From Bipolaris cookei (Eukaryota; Ascomycota; Dothideomycetes; Pleosporales; Pleosporaceae), in contig NRSV01000004.1 of NCBI GenBank assembly GCA_002286855.1, forward strand, positions 434,001-498,000: DNA of 64,000 bases, written 5' to 3'. The notes below the pieces were generated by a model. It worked only from the letters and a program-made list of their open reading frames with translations. It searched no databases and was not told where the DNA came from. The position numbers and the translations under genes were made by a program. Positions 1 through 11,915 of the stretch are shown piece after piece (positions within the stretch are counted from its first letter, which is position 1; every line of letters begins with the position of its first letter).

Positions 1-327
1 GCCGAAGAGGTAAAGCGCGATTTCAGCCTCAAGGCCGGAGAGACAATATCGATTAACCTGGGGGGGCTCAAGGGCCGGCGGTCGAGGAGCCATGAGAGCG
101 ATAAGAGCGATGAGGGCAAGAAGAGCGATCAAGATGCCTTGTTTAGTATAAAACCGCCGCCGGGGACCGGGCCTGGAGGCGCGTTTTTGCCACCGCCGCC
201 GAGTGCGAAAAGTGTGAAAGAGGAGAGGAGGAGGAGTAGACAGACGTTTGATGCGGCTAGTTTGCCACCGAAGCAGACGGCTGAGGATTTGGGGTTTGAT
301 GATGGCGAGTTTGGAGAGTTTCAATGA
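1..327 (+). CDS. NECAP-like endocytosis protein, C-terminal part (5' end outside window)
   Basis: The frame is open from base 1 to the stop at 325-327, giving the last 108 residues. It begins with a DFSLKAGETISINLGG-type segment, which matches the end of the PH-like fold of NECAP (DUF1681) proteins. A Ser/Lys-rich linker, a Pro-rich stretch (KPPPGTGPGGAFLPPPP) and a short acidic, aromatic tail (DDGEFGEFQ) follow. In the family the tail motif binds adaptin ears, so the protein probably acts in clathrin-coated vesicle formation; that role is inferred from the family. Only the C-terminus is visible, so the catalytic or binding part of the PH-like domain cannot be checked. Confidence 0.7.
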   Translation, partial: AEEVKRDFSLKAGETISINLGGLKGRRSRSHESDKSDEGKKSDQDALFSIKPPPGTGPGGAFLPPPPSAKSVKEERRRSRQTFDAASLPPKQTAEDLGFDDGEFGEFQ

Positions 328-663
328 AAGAAGCGTGTGTGTGAAAGTATCAATGGGGCATGACATTTTCCTTATTTTTTTTGTACATTTAGCAAGGCGT
401 TTTTTTTATATTATGCATCTGTCTCACGTGTATCCTCGCATGGCAGGCGCGTTGGGGGAATTCAAACATCAAGAGTCAAACAATGGTTTCTGCATGTGTA
501 TGTGTCCATGTCGTTAGATGTCCAAAGCTGTGTGTGTGTGTGTACGTGAGAGTATGTGATAAGGGGGAGTGGGTATCAGGTAAGTTTCCGGCTCCAAACA
601 AACGCCTTGGAAAAAAGACACAACCAACAAAGAAGGCGACAGTGATAAAATTCCCATCTCAAC
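328..663. other. 3' intergenic gap with TG microsatellite
   Basis: This stretch lies between two convergent genes. It is GT- and T-rich and holds a (TG)n run at about 529-542. I see no coding signal. Confidence 0.6.
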
Positions 664-1501
664 TCAAGACTCTGTCCAACCATGCGCCTCTTTGTATAGC
701 CTCTCGATATCTCGAATCAGGTCCTCAGGCTCATCACCATCTGGGCAGTCTTTGAACTTACCCCCATCAGCCACACACCTCACCTTGTCGTCTAGCCTGA
801 CCGTGCAGCTCGTCGTCACACCCATATCACGGCTATGCTGTGCGCTGTCCCTCAGCAAGCCCATACCGTATGCGCCATTTTCCCTGCTCATGCACTCGTT
901 GAGCACGTCAAAGTCGAGACCGTGTTCCAAGGCGCAGTCTTCGATGAGCGAGCGGGCGGGTATCTCGGGGTAGTCGGTGATGAGGCAGTTTGTGAAGCCT
1001 AGGTAGAGCTTGGGGTCGGGGTACTCGGATGCGGCACAGAGCATCACGATGTCGCCCAGGCACTCGGTTTGGCCGTGCATGCACAGCACGCCGTCGTCTT
1101 CAGTTAGGCTGTCCGGGGTTTGTTAGCAACTGTGGTTTGTGTGTGTGTATGTTTGTTGGTGGATTGTGGTGGCAGGCTGGTGGGCAAACCTACGTGCCAA
1201 TCATGCTTAGACGGAAGTCGACTTTGTCAGACACGTTTGCCATGGCGGGCAGCACCAGTTTGTGCAGGCAGTCTCGCGCATCGGGGCACTTGGACATGAT
1301 GTGCACGTCCAGGGGCACTTTTGAATCGGCGTCCAGGCGGTGGTGGTCATCGGCGCAGGTCCATGTCGATGCCAGCCAGAACAAGCTGAGGACGAGCATG
1401 GTGACGGCCATGTGCAGGCGACTCTTGCTGCTAGAGCTGCGCGAAGCCACAGGCTCGCCAGGCTGAGGGGTGTGGGGGATGAGGGGTGTTTTCTCTTCCA
1501 T
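664..1501 (-). CDS. GILT-family thiol reductase, membrane-anchored
   Basis: Two exons (1501-1194 and 1108-664) with an 85-bp intron ending GCTAAC...CAG encode 250 residues. Residues 30-47 form one hydrophobic segment that works as a signal anchor. The GILT signature C-x-H-G-x2-E-C-x-G-x5-C is clear (CMHGQTECLGDIVMLC) and falls right after the splice junction. The family reduces disulfides in lysosomal or vacuolar lumens. The expected active-site CxxC is replaced by CPDARDC, so only the first cysteine is in the usual place. The start at 1501 (MEEKTPLIP) was chosen because it follows the non-conserved upstream codons of the same frame. The vacuolar site of action is inferred. Confidence 0.85.
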
Positions 1502-2346
1502 TGTATATACAGGGCGCACGCGTCGACGTTGGGTTGGGTATTTGGAGATGGGGTCCAGACAATCTAAACGGCGTGCTGAACCGGACTAGCGAGGCCAAGG
1601 CTGGGAGTGGAGAGAGCGCAGCTTATGTGATGGGTGTGATTGACGGGCAGATGTACATAGACATGTACACGGATGTAGTATGGATGGATGCAGTCGAATA
1701 GGGAATCATGGAGTGATTGGCGCTCGGGGCCTCTCATAGCGTGGGCAACTAATCGGCGTGTGTCCTGGCAACGTCATGTCAAGCACATTGGCTAGAGCAA
1801 CACATTGACGGATTGATAGTAGACAATCAACGGTTCGTGGAAATGCATGAATGATATGTGCTCCCCCCTGTGCCAGCCGTGGATTGCCCAAATACCCGTT
1901 CCACTATATGTATGGATGCAAATGGATGCCATCATCACATGTCATGGCGCGGGTGGCACGACGGCACAACAATTACCCGTATATGTAGCGTTTGTTTCTG
2001 TGAGCTGTTGCTGTCGACGGGACTGGCATGACTGGGTGGCCCGACGGCCGGAGGGGCTACACGCATCCTGCACCGCAAACATCAACCGCGCCTATTCCTG
2101 GGCACGCAATCCCCCCTGGCCGCCGCTCTTTTTTGCTTCTTACGCTCCCTCACAATGAACGACTCACTTATCTGGTTTCCCTTCTGATACCCCACATTTA
2201 GACTTGCATACATACCCGTCTGCTTCACCCGCAAACCCCCCCCAAAAGGCCAAGGCCCCCCAGTCGCCCTGCTATTTGCTTGGTCCATGCGCACAGCCTT
2301 GTATTGCCAACCTCCCCTTCCCTGCGCCTATTAGCACAGAGCCAAA
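1502..2346. other. Divergent promoter region
   Basis: The 845 bp separate the GILT gene (minus) and the hexokinase-family gene (plus), so both promoters should lie here. The last 150 bp before 2346 are C-rich and pyrimidine-rich, as in many fungal 5' leaders. I see no gene in it. Confidence 0.5.
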
Positions 2347-3980
2347 ATGGCGTCAAGTGACGCCGCTGCTCCCATTGACGCTTTTACTTCCCTACTCAAT
2401 ACCACTACTCTACTCGACTTGGCCCGCCGCTTCTCGGCAACCTACAGCCACCTCGCTAGGACTTCGACAGAGCATTTTCTGGCTACTCCCGTCACTGCCC
2501 TGCCCACTGGGAAGGAAAAGGGCAAATTCCTCAGCATTGATGTTGGCGGCACTAATCTAAGAGTTGGATTCGTCGAGCTGATTGGAGAGCCAGATGCCTC
2601 TGCAGGGAGTGAGCGTAGCCGGAGTAGTACCATTGGGGACAATGTCTTTGCTCAGATTAACCGAAGTCATGACAAAAATTGGCCAATTGGAGACCACCTG
2701 AAAATGGACCAAGCTGAAGACCTCTTTGCCTGGATAGGTGACTGCATCGCCGAGGTTGTAAAGGGCGCTCTTGACGAACAGGAGAGCAGTGGCAGTCAAG
2801 TTAGCTCGCCCCTAGGCGATGAGATTCTACTTGGTATTACCTTTAGCTTTCCAATGGCGTAAGTCGAGTCGACCGTATACTACCATGGTGCTGTGCTAAC
2901 ATCCTTGTTAGCCAGACCCGTCTATCAGAGGCAACTCTGCTGCCAATGGGCAAAGGATTCGCTATTACATCCGACTTGAACTTGGGCAAGATGCTTCTTG
3001 CAGGATACGCCCGACACTGTGACGGTTCCCAGCAAAGCAAGCCGCCATTACCAAGGATACGTGTTGCAGCCATCACCAACGACACAGTAGCCACGTTTGC
3101 ATCGCTCGCCTACGCAGTCAAGGCCTCACCAAACAGTCGTGTAGCGATGGGTCTGATTGTCGGTACTGGAACTAACGCAACAGTACCAATGAAGCTGGAC
3201 CGTTTACACCCCGCAAAGAAGAGTGCCTTGGCCAACCCCGATGCTGTCGAGACTGTTGTCATCAATACCGAATGGACAATCCGCGGCACTGACAAGCCCC
3301 TGATCGATCTCAACATCAAAACGCCCTGGGACATGACACTCGACGCAAACAGCGACGCACCAGGTTTCCAGCCATTCGAATACATGACATCAGGGCGCTA
3401 CCTCGGCGAAATTGTACGTCTGATATTCATCGACGTAGTCTCCAAAGATACCAGCGTGCAAATCCCATCATCCCTCCAAACCAAAAACACCCTCCCCACC
3501 AGATTTCTCTCAGAAGTCATTGCGCGAAAGGGCGGCCGCATCGTACAGCAAGAACTAGAAAGCAGATATCCCGACTCAAGTCCATCTAACGACCCCTTCT
3601 GGACCGTCGACAGGGTAGAAATGATCCGCGACATCGCCGAAGCAGTGCAACAACGCTCCTCCACTCTCGTCGCCGCCGCATGTATCGGCCTCTTGAATTG
3701 CGTCGGCGAGGTATCTCTTGATGGCGCAAAAGCACCCAGCAACGGCACGCACAACAGTACCAAGGGCAAGCGCGAAATTGAAGAGTTGGTCATTGCGTAT
3801 GCTGGCGGCACAATCTCACAGTATCCCAAGTGGCTGCAGACGTGTCAGCAATGGATCGATATTCTCGTCGATGAGGGCTCAGCGGCGAATTCGAGCAAGC
3901 AGGTTACGCTCAAGGAAGCGAAAGACGGGGGCATTATCGGGGCGGGCGTGTTGGCCGCTATGACGGACGATATGGCGTAA
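2347..3980 (+). CDS. Hexokinase-family sugar kinase, probably N-acetylglucosamine kinase type
   Basis: Two exons (2347-2858, 2912-3980) around a 53-bp intron encode 526 residues. Hexokinase motifs are in order: the phosphate-binding SIDVGGTNLRVGF at about 63-75, the TFSFPMAQTRLSEA segment across the splice site, KGFAITSDL, the AITNDTVATFASLAY sugar/ATP region and VGTGTNATVPM. These replace the LVNDTVGT and GTGCNACY types of glucose-phosphorylating hexokinases. The GTGTNATVPM and EWTIRGTDKPL pattern resembles fungal GlcNAc kinases (Candida NAG5/HXK1 type); this subfamily call is from memory of the family and should be tested by phylogeny. The enzyme would be cytosolic and ATP-dependent. No other GlcNAc catabolic gene is adjacent. 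Confidence 0.75.
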
Positions 3981-4244
3981 AGATGTTTTGTGTTGAGCGG
4001 AAATAGAGATGTTTGCACTTTACAATAATAGTATTATTACCATTTATTCATTCATATGTCTATGATTTTTTTCTAAACCGAGATGGAAGTCAACGTACTG
4101 AACATGGAGGTAGAACTGTTTGAAAATAGACAATAGAGTTTTGTGCATAACGAACTAATCAACGCTACAAAACCCCCCATATCTCTATTTGCGAAAAGAA
4201 AGTTCTAAAAGCAAATGCACTATCGATCAGACAAATCCCCCCCT

Positions 4245-7200
4245 TCATCTAACAGGCAGCTGATTCTGCCACTCGGGATCCACCTTACTCTGCTTGAAAA
4301 AGCTCTTGCCCCTCAACCACTGTCGATACGCCTTATACCGCTTCTTGCCCGTATCCTCGTCCTCCACATCCAGCGGATTCTCTCTTACCCGCAAAAACTC
4401 CTCAAACTCCTCTATATCCTCTTCAGGCGTCTGGAACTTGCTTCCGGACACCAGCGGATAATGATGCTGGTGATGCAGGGGTGTAGGAGGAACATCATTG
4501 TAGACGTGGGGATGGTGATTATATGATTGGGGGTAGGAATACGAAGGGGCGTGTGAAAAGGGGGTGCTGACGGATTGCGAGGTCAAGGGCCTGGCGTGGT
4601 AGGAGGTGAAGGAGCGGACGGATGCGGCATCGGTGTCTAGTCGGGCTTGCTCTGACAACGTGATCTGAATGCCGTCTTCGTCAAAGTCCTTGGGTGGTGT
4701 AGCGCTAGATTCGATGACGGAGAGGTAGTCATAGTATTCCATTGCGATGGGGTCGTCAGCGGTGGGGATCTCGCTGCTGACGACTAGGGGGAGGTTGAGT
4801 GGGTGTTCAATGTAGCGCGAGTATTCGTCTTCTTCGCTTGGGGCGACGGAGGGGTTCATGCTGTTTTCGTAGAATTGACGCAGGGTCCATTGGTGGACTA
4901 GGGCTTTATCGGCTGGCTTGAATCCGGGCTTGAGTGTCGATGACTGGCCTGTGGATGTGGAGGTTGAGTTGTTCATGGACTGGTAAGCTGATGATGTCGA
5001 AGCAGATATGTGTGTCTCAAATTGAGGGTCTCGAAGAATAGATTGTCGGGCCCGCTGATCTGAATGGGGTACATTATGATGTAAATTCCTCCCACGAGGG
5101 GCAGGGAAGCGATCGGGTCGGGATTCAGTCTCACTTGACGGGTCAATGATGGTGACCCCCTTCCGGGGCATTTTCTTTTCGTCTCTTCCCCCCGCATCAA
5201 GCTCTTGCTGCTTCTTTCGAGGAACAAATGGTGACATATTTTCCTTTCGAGACGGATACGTCCCATCCCGTCCGGGCCGTGGCTTAGCTAGTCGAAAAGC
5301 AAATATCTTGAGGTAAGAAGATATGGCCAATGGCCGGTAGTATTCGAGCCAATAGTCGTCGCGGAAGCTGATAAAATCAAAAGCAGTCTCTTCCATCAGC
5401 CGTGGTGGCATGATTGAGGGTGGCAGTGCACGCTGTTGAAGATGAGAAAGAGTATACCAGTTGATATAGTCTCGCCGGTTTCGGTCCAGCACAGTTTGCG
5501 GGCTTTGATGATGAAGGTAGTAATCAGTCGATAGATCCCAAAGCATCGGCTGACCATGCGAATACGTGTAGTATCCGAGAAACAAATTATAAGCTTCTTG
5601 TCGCTGCGAGTCAAGAAAGGAGTTGTGATAGTATCTCTTGAAGCTTTCCACCATGTCGCGCGAACTGCTTTGCCACTGATTAATTTTCCGATACGTGGCC
5701 ATGGTATTGACGAGATGTGATCCGCCATATTGAATTGCGATAGTGTCGCCGTGGCCGTGGAACATTTGCGTAAATAGCTCGACGCAATCGGAATCGTACT
5801 CCACAGTGTTCCCAGAAATGACGCCCAGCGCTTGTAGCTGACGACCGAGGGCTCGCTTTCCGATGACGAACTGTGCTGCATTTGTTCGGTCCAAACAGTC
5901 AATACAGTTAGTTCGAGCGACACCGTTCTGTACCTGTTGCTCATCAAACTCATTGTCGCCATTCCGGAAGAACCCCGTTTTACGCATCACCTTCTCAGCA
6001 AGGTTCTCCAGGGTGCCTATGACGTCCTGTCCTCTCGTTTTCGCTGCTCTGGACATGTCGAATGCCTCATACAGAATCTTCTTATCCTTGGGCAGAGACT
6101 GGTTCAGATAGTCAACAGCGTGCTTGTATTCATGAAGCAACTTGGACTCTCTCGGCGTTCGTTCTCGAGCCTTGATCAAATTGAGAACATAAATAGGAGC
6201 TCCATATCGTTCGAACAGGTTGTCAAAATGCAATGCTGCAGCGCTATAGAAGGGGTCGACAAGATTAAGATCAATGTCAGGCTTGGGTGTGACACCGGTG
6301 TTGTCTTGGGTCCAATATAGCGGGATGCTACCTCGATGTTGCACATAGGATGTGTAGCTGGGATTGGCATACAGCCTTGGCCCAGGTGCATGGAAGGACG
6401 TTGTTGTTTGTTCGGACACAATCTGCTCGGTCTCGACATCATTTGCGACATAACCTAGATCGTTCGTCCCGCGCTTGAGAAATCGAGCACCAGCGAAGAA
6501 CCTGGACCTTCTCGCAATGATAGTAAGATATACCCGCCGGCCAAAGACATCGAGAGAAGACTGGTCGACGTAGCCGTGTATAATTGGATGACACCAATCG
6601 TACATGTTCTTCAGGGCATCGCGTGCAGGGTTAAGGAGATGGTGGTTCCAGACGAACATGTCCTGATAGTCGCGATGCGGGTTTGAGATGCCTTGACTCA
6701 ACGCAGTGCGTTGTTGGATGATGTTTTGTTGCAAACTCCTTGTCACGTTGTAGGAATACGAAAAATAAAACGATCGGGTAAGATCCATGTTGTTGAGAAT
6801 CGACAAGAATCTCGCCTCTTCTGGATTCCTGTCCTTTTGGTATTTCGATGTTGACCCCGTCGTCAGAGGGATCATCTCTGTGCCGTCGATCTGATAGATG
6901 TAGTGGCCACCTAGCATAGCTACTTGAGATCTCTTAGATATCAAGAGCATGTAGTAGGCCTCGGTAAAGCGGATGAATCCTAGCAACCCCCACGTGCTGC
7001 ATTTCAGCTTCATGCCTCCCGTGGCTTTGTTGCCATCTGCTATTGTGTCCAGGAGCTGGTGCATCTCTCGCCGACTATACACTATATCATCTTCGAAGAT
7101 ATTCAAGTGTCCCGGCGCAGCTGTTCGATCGATTTTCAACACGCGAAATTGCCTATCTGTGATATCGGCACCGATAAGGTAGAAGCGGGTACTGGTTTCG

Positions 7201-7592
7201 TAAAGAGAAAACTTGTGCATCCTCTTGATGCCGCTTTCTCCCACATTTTGGTAGGTTGCACCCTTGGCCTTGTGTACTGTGGATGGTGTCGCCGGTCCTT
7301 GGAATGCTACGTTCACGTTCGGGTTCTCCTCTTCACCGCCAAACTTTGTAGATGCAGACTCTCTTCGGGGCTTGCCATGACCGGGCAGCTTCTCCAGGTC
7401 AGCTTCCGGCTTAAAGTTGTTATCATGTTCAAGGGGCAAGATCTGCGGGCTTCCGACTGCAGTTGGAGCTTTCTCGATGCCATCTAGCTTGTCCTGACTG
7501 ATGCTTTCGTGTGACGTGGTTGCTCTGGAGGTTATTGAACTTGCCCGTTCTGGGGAGTCTAGCCTTGACTTGGATCTCTCCATGATCAGCAA
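4245..7592 (-). CDS. FIG4: Polyphosphoinositide phosphatase Fig4 (SAC domain)
   Basis: One uninterrupted frame encodes 1115 residues from 7592 (a second ATG lies at 7583). The SAC domain runs from about 127 to 720, beginning FSLYETSTRFYLIG. The catalytic CX5R(T/S) motif CIDCLDRT is at residues 563-570. Fig4 dephosphorylates PI(3,5)P2 and also supports its synthesis in the Vac14-Fab1 complex on vacuolar and endosomal membranes. The C-terminal 350 residues are low-complexity and His/Tyr/Pro-rich, ending with an acidic then basic conserved block (EEDIEEFEEFL, KSFFKQSKVDPEW). It is convergent with the hexokinase gene, with only 264 bp between stops. Confidence 0.95.
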   Translation of the reverse strand: MLIMERSKSRLDSPERASSITSRATTSHESISQDKLDGIEKAPTAVGSPQILPLEHDNNFKPEADLEKLPGHGKPRRESASTKFGGEEENPNVNVAFQGPATPSTVHKAKGATYQNVGESGIKRMHKFSLYETSTRFYLIGADITDRQFRVLKIDRTAAPGHLNIFEDDIVYSRREMHQLLDTIADGNKATGGMKLKCSTWGLLGFIRFTEAYYMLLISKRSQVAMLGGHYIYQIDGTEMIPLTTGSTSKYQKDRNPEEARFLSILNNMDLTRSFYFSYSYNVTRSLQQNIIQQRTALSQGISNPHRDYQDMFVWNHHLLNPARDALKNMYDWCHPIIHGYVDQSSLDVFGRRVYLTIIARRSRFFAGARFLKRGTNDLGYVANDVETEQIVSEQTTTSFHAPGPRLYANPSYTSYVQHRGSIPLYWTQDNTGVTPKPDIDLNLVDPFYSAAALHFDNLFERYGAPIYVLNLIKARERTPRESKLLHEYKHAVDYLNQSLPKDKKILYEAFDMSRAAKTRGQDVIGTLENLAEKVMRKTGFFRNGDNEFDEQQVQNGVARTNCIDCLDRTNAAQFVIGKRALGRQLQALGVISGNTVEYDSDCVELFTQMFHGHGDTIAIQYGGSHLVNTMATYRKINQWQSSSRDMVESFKRYYHNSFLDSQRQEAYNLFLGYYTYSHGQPMLWDLSTDYYLHHQSPQTVLDRNRRDYINWYTLSHLQQRALPPSIMPPRLMEETAFDFISFRDDYWLEYYRPLAISSYLKIFAFRLAKPRPGRDGTYPSRKENMSPFVPRKKQQELDAGGRDEKKMPRKGVTIIDPSSETESRPDRFPAPRGRNLHHNVPHSDQRARQSILRDPQFETHISASTSSAYQSMNNSTSTSTGQSSTLKPGFKPADKALVHQWTLRQFYENSMNPSVAPSEEDEYSRYIEHPLNLPLVVSSEIPTADDPIAMEYYDYLSVIESSATPPKDFDEDGIQITLSEQARLDTDAASVRSFTSYHARPLTSQSVSTPFSHAPSYSYPQSYNHHPHVYNDVPPTPLHHQHHYPLVSGSKFQTPEEDIEEFEEFLRVRENPLDVEDEDTGKKRYKAYRQWLRGKSFFKQSKVDPEWQNQLPVR

Positions 7593-7972
7593 TCAGTTGG
7601 TGGATAAAGTTCGGAGCGGTATAGCGAAAGGAAATGCTGTCATGTGGTCGCGGCGTGCTTGTCAGACTCAAAGTAGCGGCGTGTGCGCATGATGCATGGT
7701 AGTCACAATCCATACACGAAGGCTTCTTTCACAGACTAACCGTCATTCGAGGAAAGCTAAGACGAAACCCTTTTCTAAATGCAGAGTCCCTTTGTAGACC
7801 GAAAGGGTTCCGACGTGTTGTTTCCCCACTAGGTCCCAGCTCGTAGAGGCTTGGCGCACGTCAATGCACCTATCAGCACGCCAAAATAGTACCTCATGCC
7901 TTATCTGGATCTTGTCACAGCAGGGCTGTTAGATATGTTTAGAATAGATTAAAATAGATCATATACACCTAT
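7593..7972. other. Upstream region of FIG4
   Basis: This gap between two minus-strand genes should contain the FIG4 promoter and the 3' end of the transporter transcript. I see no further gene. Confidence 0.5.
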
Positions 7973-9821
7973 CTACAGCATGAAACTGAACTTGTTCCTC
8001 TTTCGCGCCATACTTCCACCCTCCTCCAATGGCACACCCGCGTATTCTGCATGACCGCTGTCCCTCAACCTTCTGTTCTCTTTCACTAAGACCCATCTTA
8101 GCACCGCGGCGAGGATTCCAACTAGCATCATGAATGCAGCACAGATACTCATGCCTTTTACATAGTAAGGGCCATCTTGGTCAGGGAAGATGCTTGTACC
8201 AACCAACGGCCCGATTTGTCCAATGAGATTCAGAAGGGTCATTCCAGCACCCTTTTTGCTGTCACTTTCCTGGTTGTTGACCGTCCACGTTACGATACAT
8301 GTGATCGCACTGAAGAAGCCTGCCGCAGCAGGAAATAGGGCGATATAGCGAACTGTGGTGTTGCTAGACTCGAGATAACCAGAAATCGCAATAGTGGCGT
8401 ATCCAGCTGTAGCGAGCAAGGAGTGTAGTATGATAAATGTTGAGCGTGACTGCAGACGATCCGAGTAGTGTGCGGTGATGAGCACAGTTACAAAGGCGAA
8501 TAGATACGGGGGTGCTGTCAAACCTTGCGCGGTAATCGACTCCCAGCCCATGTCTTTTATGACTGTGGGCAAGAAAACCGGCATTGAGGCGAATGCAACG
8601 TTGCAAGAGAAGAACATAAACGCTGTAAGATAGGCCTTTGGGTCTTTCAGAGCCTGGAGCACCTCGCGGAAATTGAGACCACCTCTTCTTCCTTGGCCTT
8701 GGTACTTCTCATCATCCTTGTCTTGGTCTTCTTTTTCCTTTTCCGATCTCAGTCTCATTACTGCAACTTCCCGCTGTCTTGGACTCAGCCACTTTACAAA
8801 ACCCGGCCCGTCTGGGATGACATCCCAGGCCCAGACAGCAACCAGAACAGACGGAAACCCCTCCACCAAGAATAACAATCGCCATGGGTTTAGCCGAGTA
8901 TGCTCTCCGATCTTGGTGATGCCATAGGCCAAAGCGCCGGCAAATGATGCAGAAAGGGGGCTCGCACTGACGACGAGTCCGGTCCGAAAGGCGAGCTCAC
9001 ATCTGCGATAAAAGAAAGACAGGTAGAAAGGTATACCCGGAGCGAAGGCAGCTTCACTGAGACCAAGTAGAGCTCGCAGTATAAAGAGGAAACCGAACGA
9101 GTTTGTAACCGCTTGGAGCGATGCTATGACGCCCCAGGACAGGACACACAAGGAGATGTAGATGTGTGGCCGTACGACGCGATACCTGTCCACGTTTAGC
9201 AACACGCCAGTTTTGGGACGAATAGTACGAACATTAATATCATCCATTCGAAGACAATGTAGGTGATATAAAAGGCCCATAGAAGCCACTCATACTGAGC
9301 AGGGCTAAGCTTCAAGTCTTCTGTGAGGCCAGCTATGCGCGCATTACCGATGTCTGGCATTCTTTGTCAGCATGGATGTGGTTTAACCAATTCCCATCAT
9401 ACGCGCACCTGCTATGGAGATAGCCGTTGAATCTTTCTGGGTCTAGGATCTACTCACTCGACCGATCCAAGAAAGCCAACATGTAGAGGAAGGCCATAAA
9501 CACAACTAGCCTCCGATCCAGCTTCTTCAGGACTGTACGGTCCTCATCCGGGGTATAGAGTTCATAGCTTTGAACTGAATCAAGCGAGGGGCGACTTCTA
9601 CTGGGTAGTAGGCCCTCTCCTTCTTCACCTTCCAGGTCTTCTTTCGACACTGGCTCCTGGTTTGGTGATATTGTTTGTAATTCAAACGAGTTTGGCTCAT
9701 GCATCATAGATGGGCCATCGGAGGATTTCGAGGACCGAGGCGAGGGCGTAGCCTGGGGCGAACTGTCACTAGTGCTTGGAGATAATTGTTTAGGTCGCTG
9801 ATGGGACGAAGAGGAGGACAT
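7973..9821 (-). CDS. MFS transporter, anion:cation symporter (Dal5-like) family
   Basis: Three exons (9821-9458, 9353-9233, 9185-7973) give 565 residues. The splice joins restore family motifs: LDRSNIGNARIAG after transmembrane helix 1 and FEWMILMYRVVRPHIYISL before helix 3. About twelve hydrophobic segments follow a Ser-rich cytosolic N-terminus of about 100 residues. The SNIGNAR and LYKxxxP-like pattern is typical of fungal ACS transporters that import allantoate, nicotinate, pantothenate or similar organic anions; the substrate cannot be told. The second intron is only 47 bp. An upstream in-frame ATG at 9875 could add 18 residues. Confidence 0.88.
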
Positions 9822-10537
9822 GCTTGACTTTGTTTGTGGTAGGAAGAGGGGTACAAAGGCAAAAGAAAGGATCACATTGAATAGGGTACGTGGCTTGCAT
9901 AAGCCGACAGATCCGAAATCTTATTGTCGCACGGATTTGTAGATGCTAAGAGTGTAGTCGAAATGACCGCGACCCTTGTCCTTGTGTTCCAGCGATGACG
10001 CTGCGGGGCCCGTGCAGCTACCCCCACAGTTCAGGGTCACTTTCCCTGATTGACATTCGCGTCGCGCATTTCTTCAATACGCGTAAAGTTATGAAATCCT
10101 ACTTAGCATCGCCTTCTGACGGTCCTCCTACAGATTTGATGCCAGAACCTTCGATAACAGCTTCCAAAATTGTCTTTCGGAATAATATTTGATGCTTTCC
10201 ATTATCTCTTGCCTGACTTCTCTAGTTCCCAAGGAGAATGCCATGTATATTTGAGCATGTATCAGCAGCATAACACTTTCTTCGCCCCCTAGAATCAGAG
10301 GTGAACCCTAATGAGCACGCGCGGTTCCATCAGGACTTGGCTATACCAATGAACATTGGAACATTCAAGCCTCTACGAATAGATTTTAGACTGCCACTGT
10401 ATACGATTGTCATTTGAACGAAAGAGGAACAAATATCCAGATGATGTAATGCGGATCAGATATGGCGAAAGAGAAGGAGATAATCATATTAAAAAGTCTG
10501 GAGGAACACTGGTCTATTTTGGCCTGCGGAAGTGCAT
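9822..10537. other. Upstream region of the MFS gene
   Basis: The 716 bp lie between the transporter start and the end of NOP53, both on the minus strand. Stop codons are frequent in all frames and I see no gene. The transporter promoter should be in the lower-numbered part next to 9821. Confidence 0.5.
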
Positions 10538-11915
10538 CTATTTTGGCAATTGCCAGTCCTTGTAGCTCCATTTCTCGGACACCGTATACTTCTTCTGCTT
10601 TGCATACGGAATTTGTCTTCTGGCTTCGACTTTACCCTGCAGCAGCATTGTCCTGAAACGGTCCTTAAGAAGATTTCCCTCTGGCTTGAGCAGACGTAGC
10701 GAATCTCTCAACTCGTCTGGAAGCACAACTTCGAGTGGAGCTTCTGGCAACCTGGATAAAGTTAGCAGACTGTGCGGTTCGAAAGTGAGGAGAGAATCTT
10801 ACGGAGCCTTGCCAAACTGCTTTTTCCTGAGCTCAACCTCCTCGCCATCATCTTCTACTGCCTCGACGTTCTGCTTCTCAAGAGCTTGGCGTACAGCAGC
10901 TCTTGCCTTCTCCTTTTCCTCAACACTCTTCGCTAGCCTCTTGACTTCTTGAAGTTGCTGCTCTTTTGCCTTCATCTTGGCTTCGTGCTTGGCCTTCCTT
11001 TCAGCCTCTTTCCTCTTCTTGATCTTGTTCCTCTGGGATATGGTTTTCCTCTCTGGCCTCTTCTTCTTTACCTCCTTGTTCTCATCGTCACTGAGGCCCT
11101 CCCACTCGCTTTCCCAAACGCTCTCTTCTCCAGAGTCTGATTCCGTCTCAGCAGCCGCCCGTTCCATACGCTCAGCCTCTTCGCGGGCCTCTTCTAGACG
11201 CTTCTTCTCGGCCTCGACAACCTTGTCAGACTCGCGCATGAGCTCGTTCTGCCAGTCTTCGAGTAGAGGGTTGTATGACTTTCCGCCAGTCGGTTTACGG
11301 ACTGCTGGGATGGGCCTGCCGGTCTTTGCTTGGGAGACAGGTGCGTGCTTGAGCGTCTTTGGCTCCACTTTTGGCTTCTTCTTTTCCAGGTATTCAAATC
11401 TAGGATCTTCCTTGACTTCTTGTACTGCCCATGGGTCATATAGAGCGTCACTGGTTTGCACCACATCCTTCTTGACCTGCTCGCCGCCATAGGCAATGGC
11501 TCTTAACCTGTCGTATTCCTTGCTTGAGACCTTGGCCTTCTTTCTCTTGCCATCGTCGGCAATGTCCGAGAGACGCTTCCTGGTCGAGACGGCGGGAACG
11601 GCAGAGCGTTGGGCGAGGATCTCATCGACCTTGAGAGGCTTGTGGCGCTTCGCGATAGACTTTTTGATCTCGGCAGATCCAAAGGTATCGACTGCGAAGA
11701 GTTCGTCGGCAGGCTTTTCTGCAATGACACCACTGCTATCTGTTAGCATAATGCAACGGGTGTAGCCAGCGCGAGACATACCCTTGGATTATCTGCTCTC
11801 GTACTTCTTCAAGGCCAGACTGGATTTGCGTGACATCGACATTTTTGCGCCAAGCCTTCTTGCCCTTGCGACTAGGCTGCTTGTGCTGTGCCGGTGCTGC
11901 TCCTGAATCTGCCAT
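10538..11915 (-). CDS. NOP53: Ribosome biogenesis protein Nop53
   Basis: Three exons (11915-11782, 11732-10803, 10751-10538) encode 425 residues. The N-terminus (KAWRKNVDVTQIQSGLEEVR) and the following GVIAEKPADELFAVD are strongly conserved in Nop53/GLTSCR2 proteins. A long charged coiled-coil region rich in Lys/Glu/Arg occupies the middle and the C-terminus ends WSYKDWQLPK. Nop53 recruits the exosome cofactor Mtr4 to pre-60S particles in the nucleolus for 7S rRNA processing. The first acceptor is a tandem TAGCAG, so a one-residue splice variant is possible. Confidence 0.9.
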
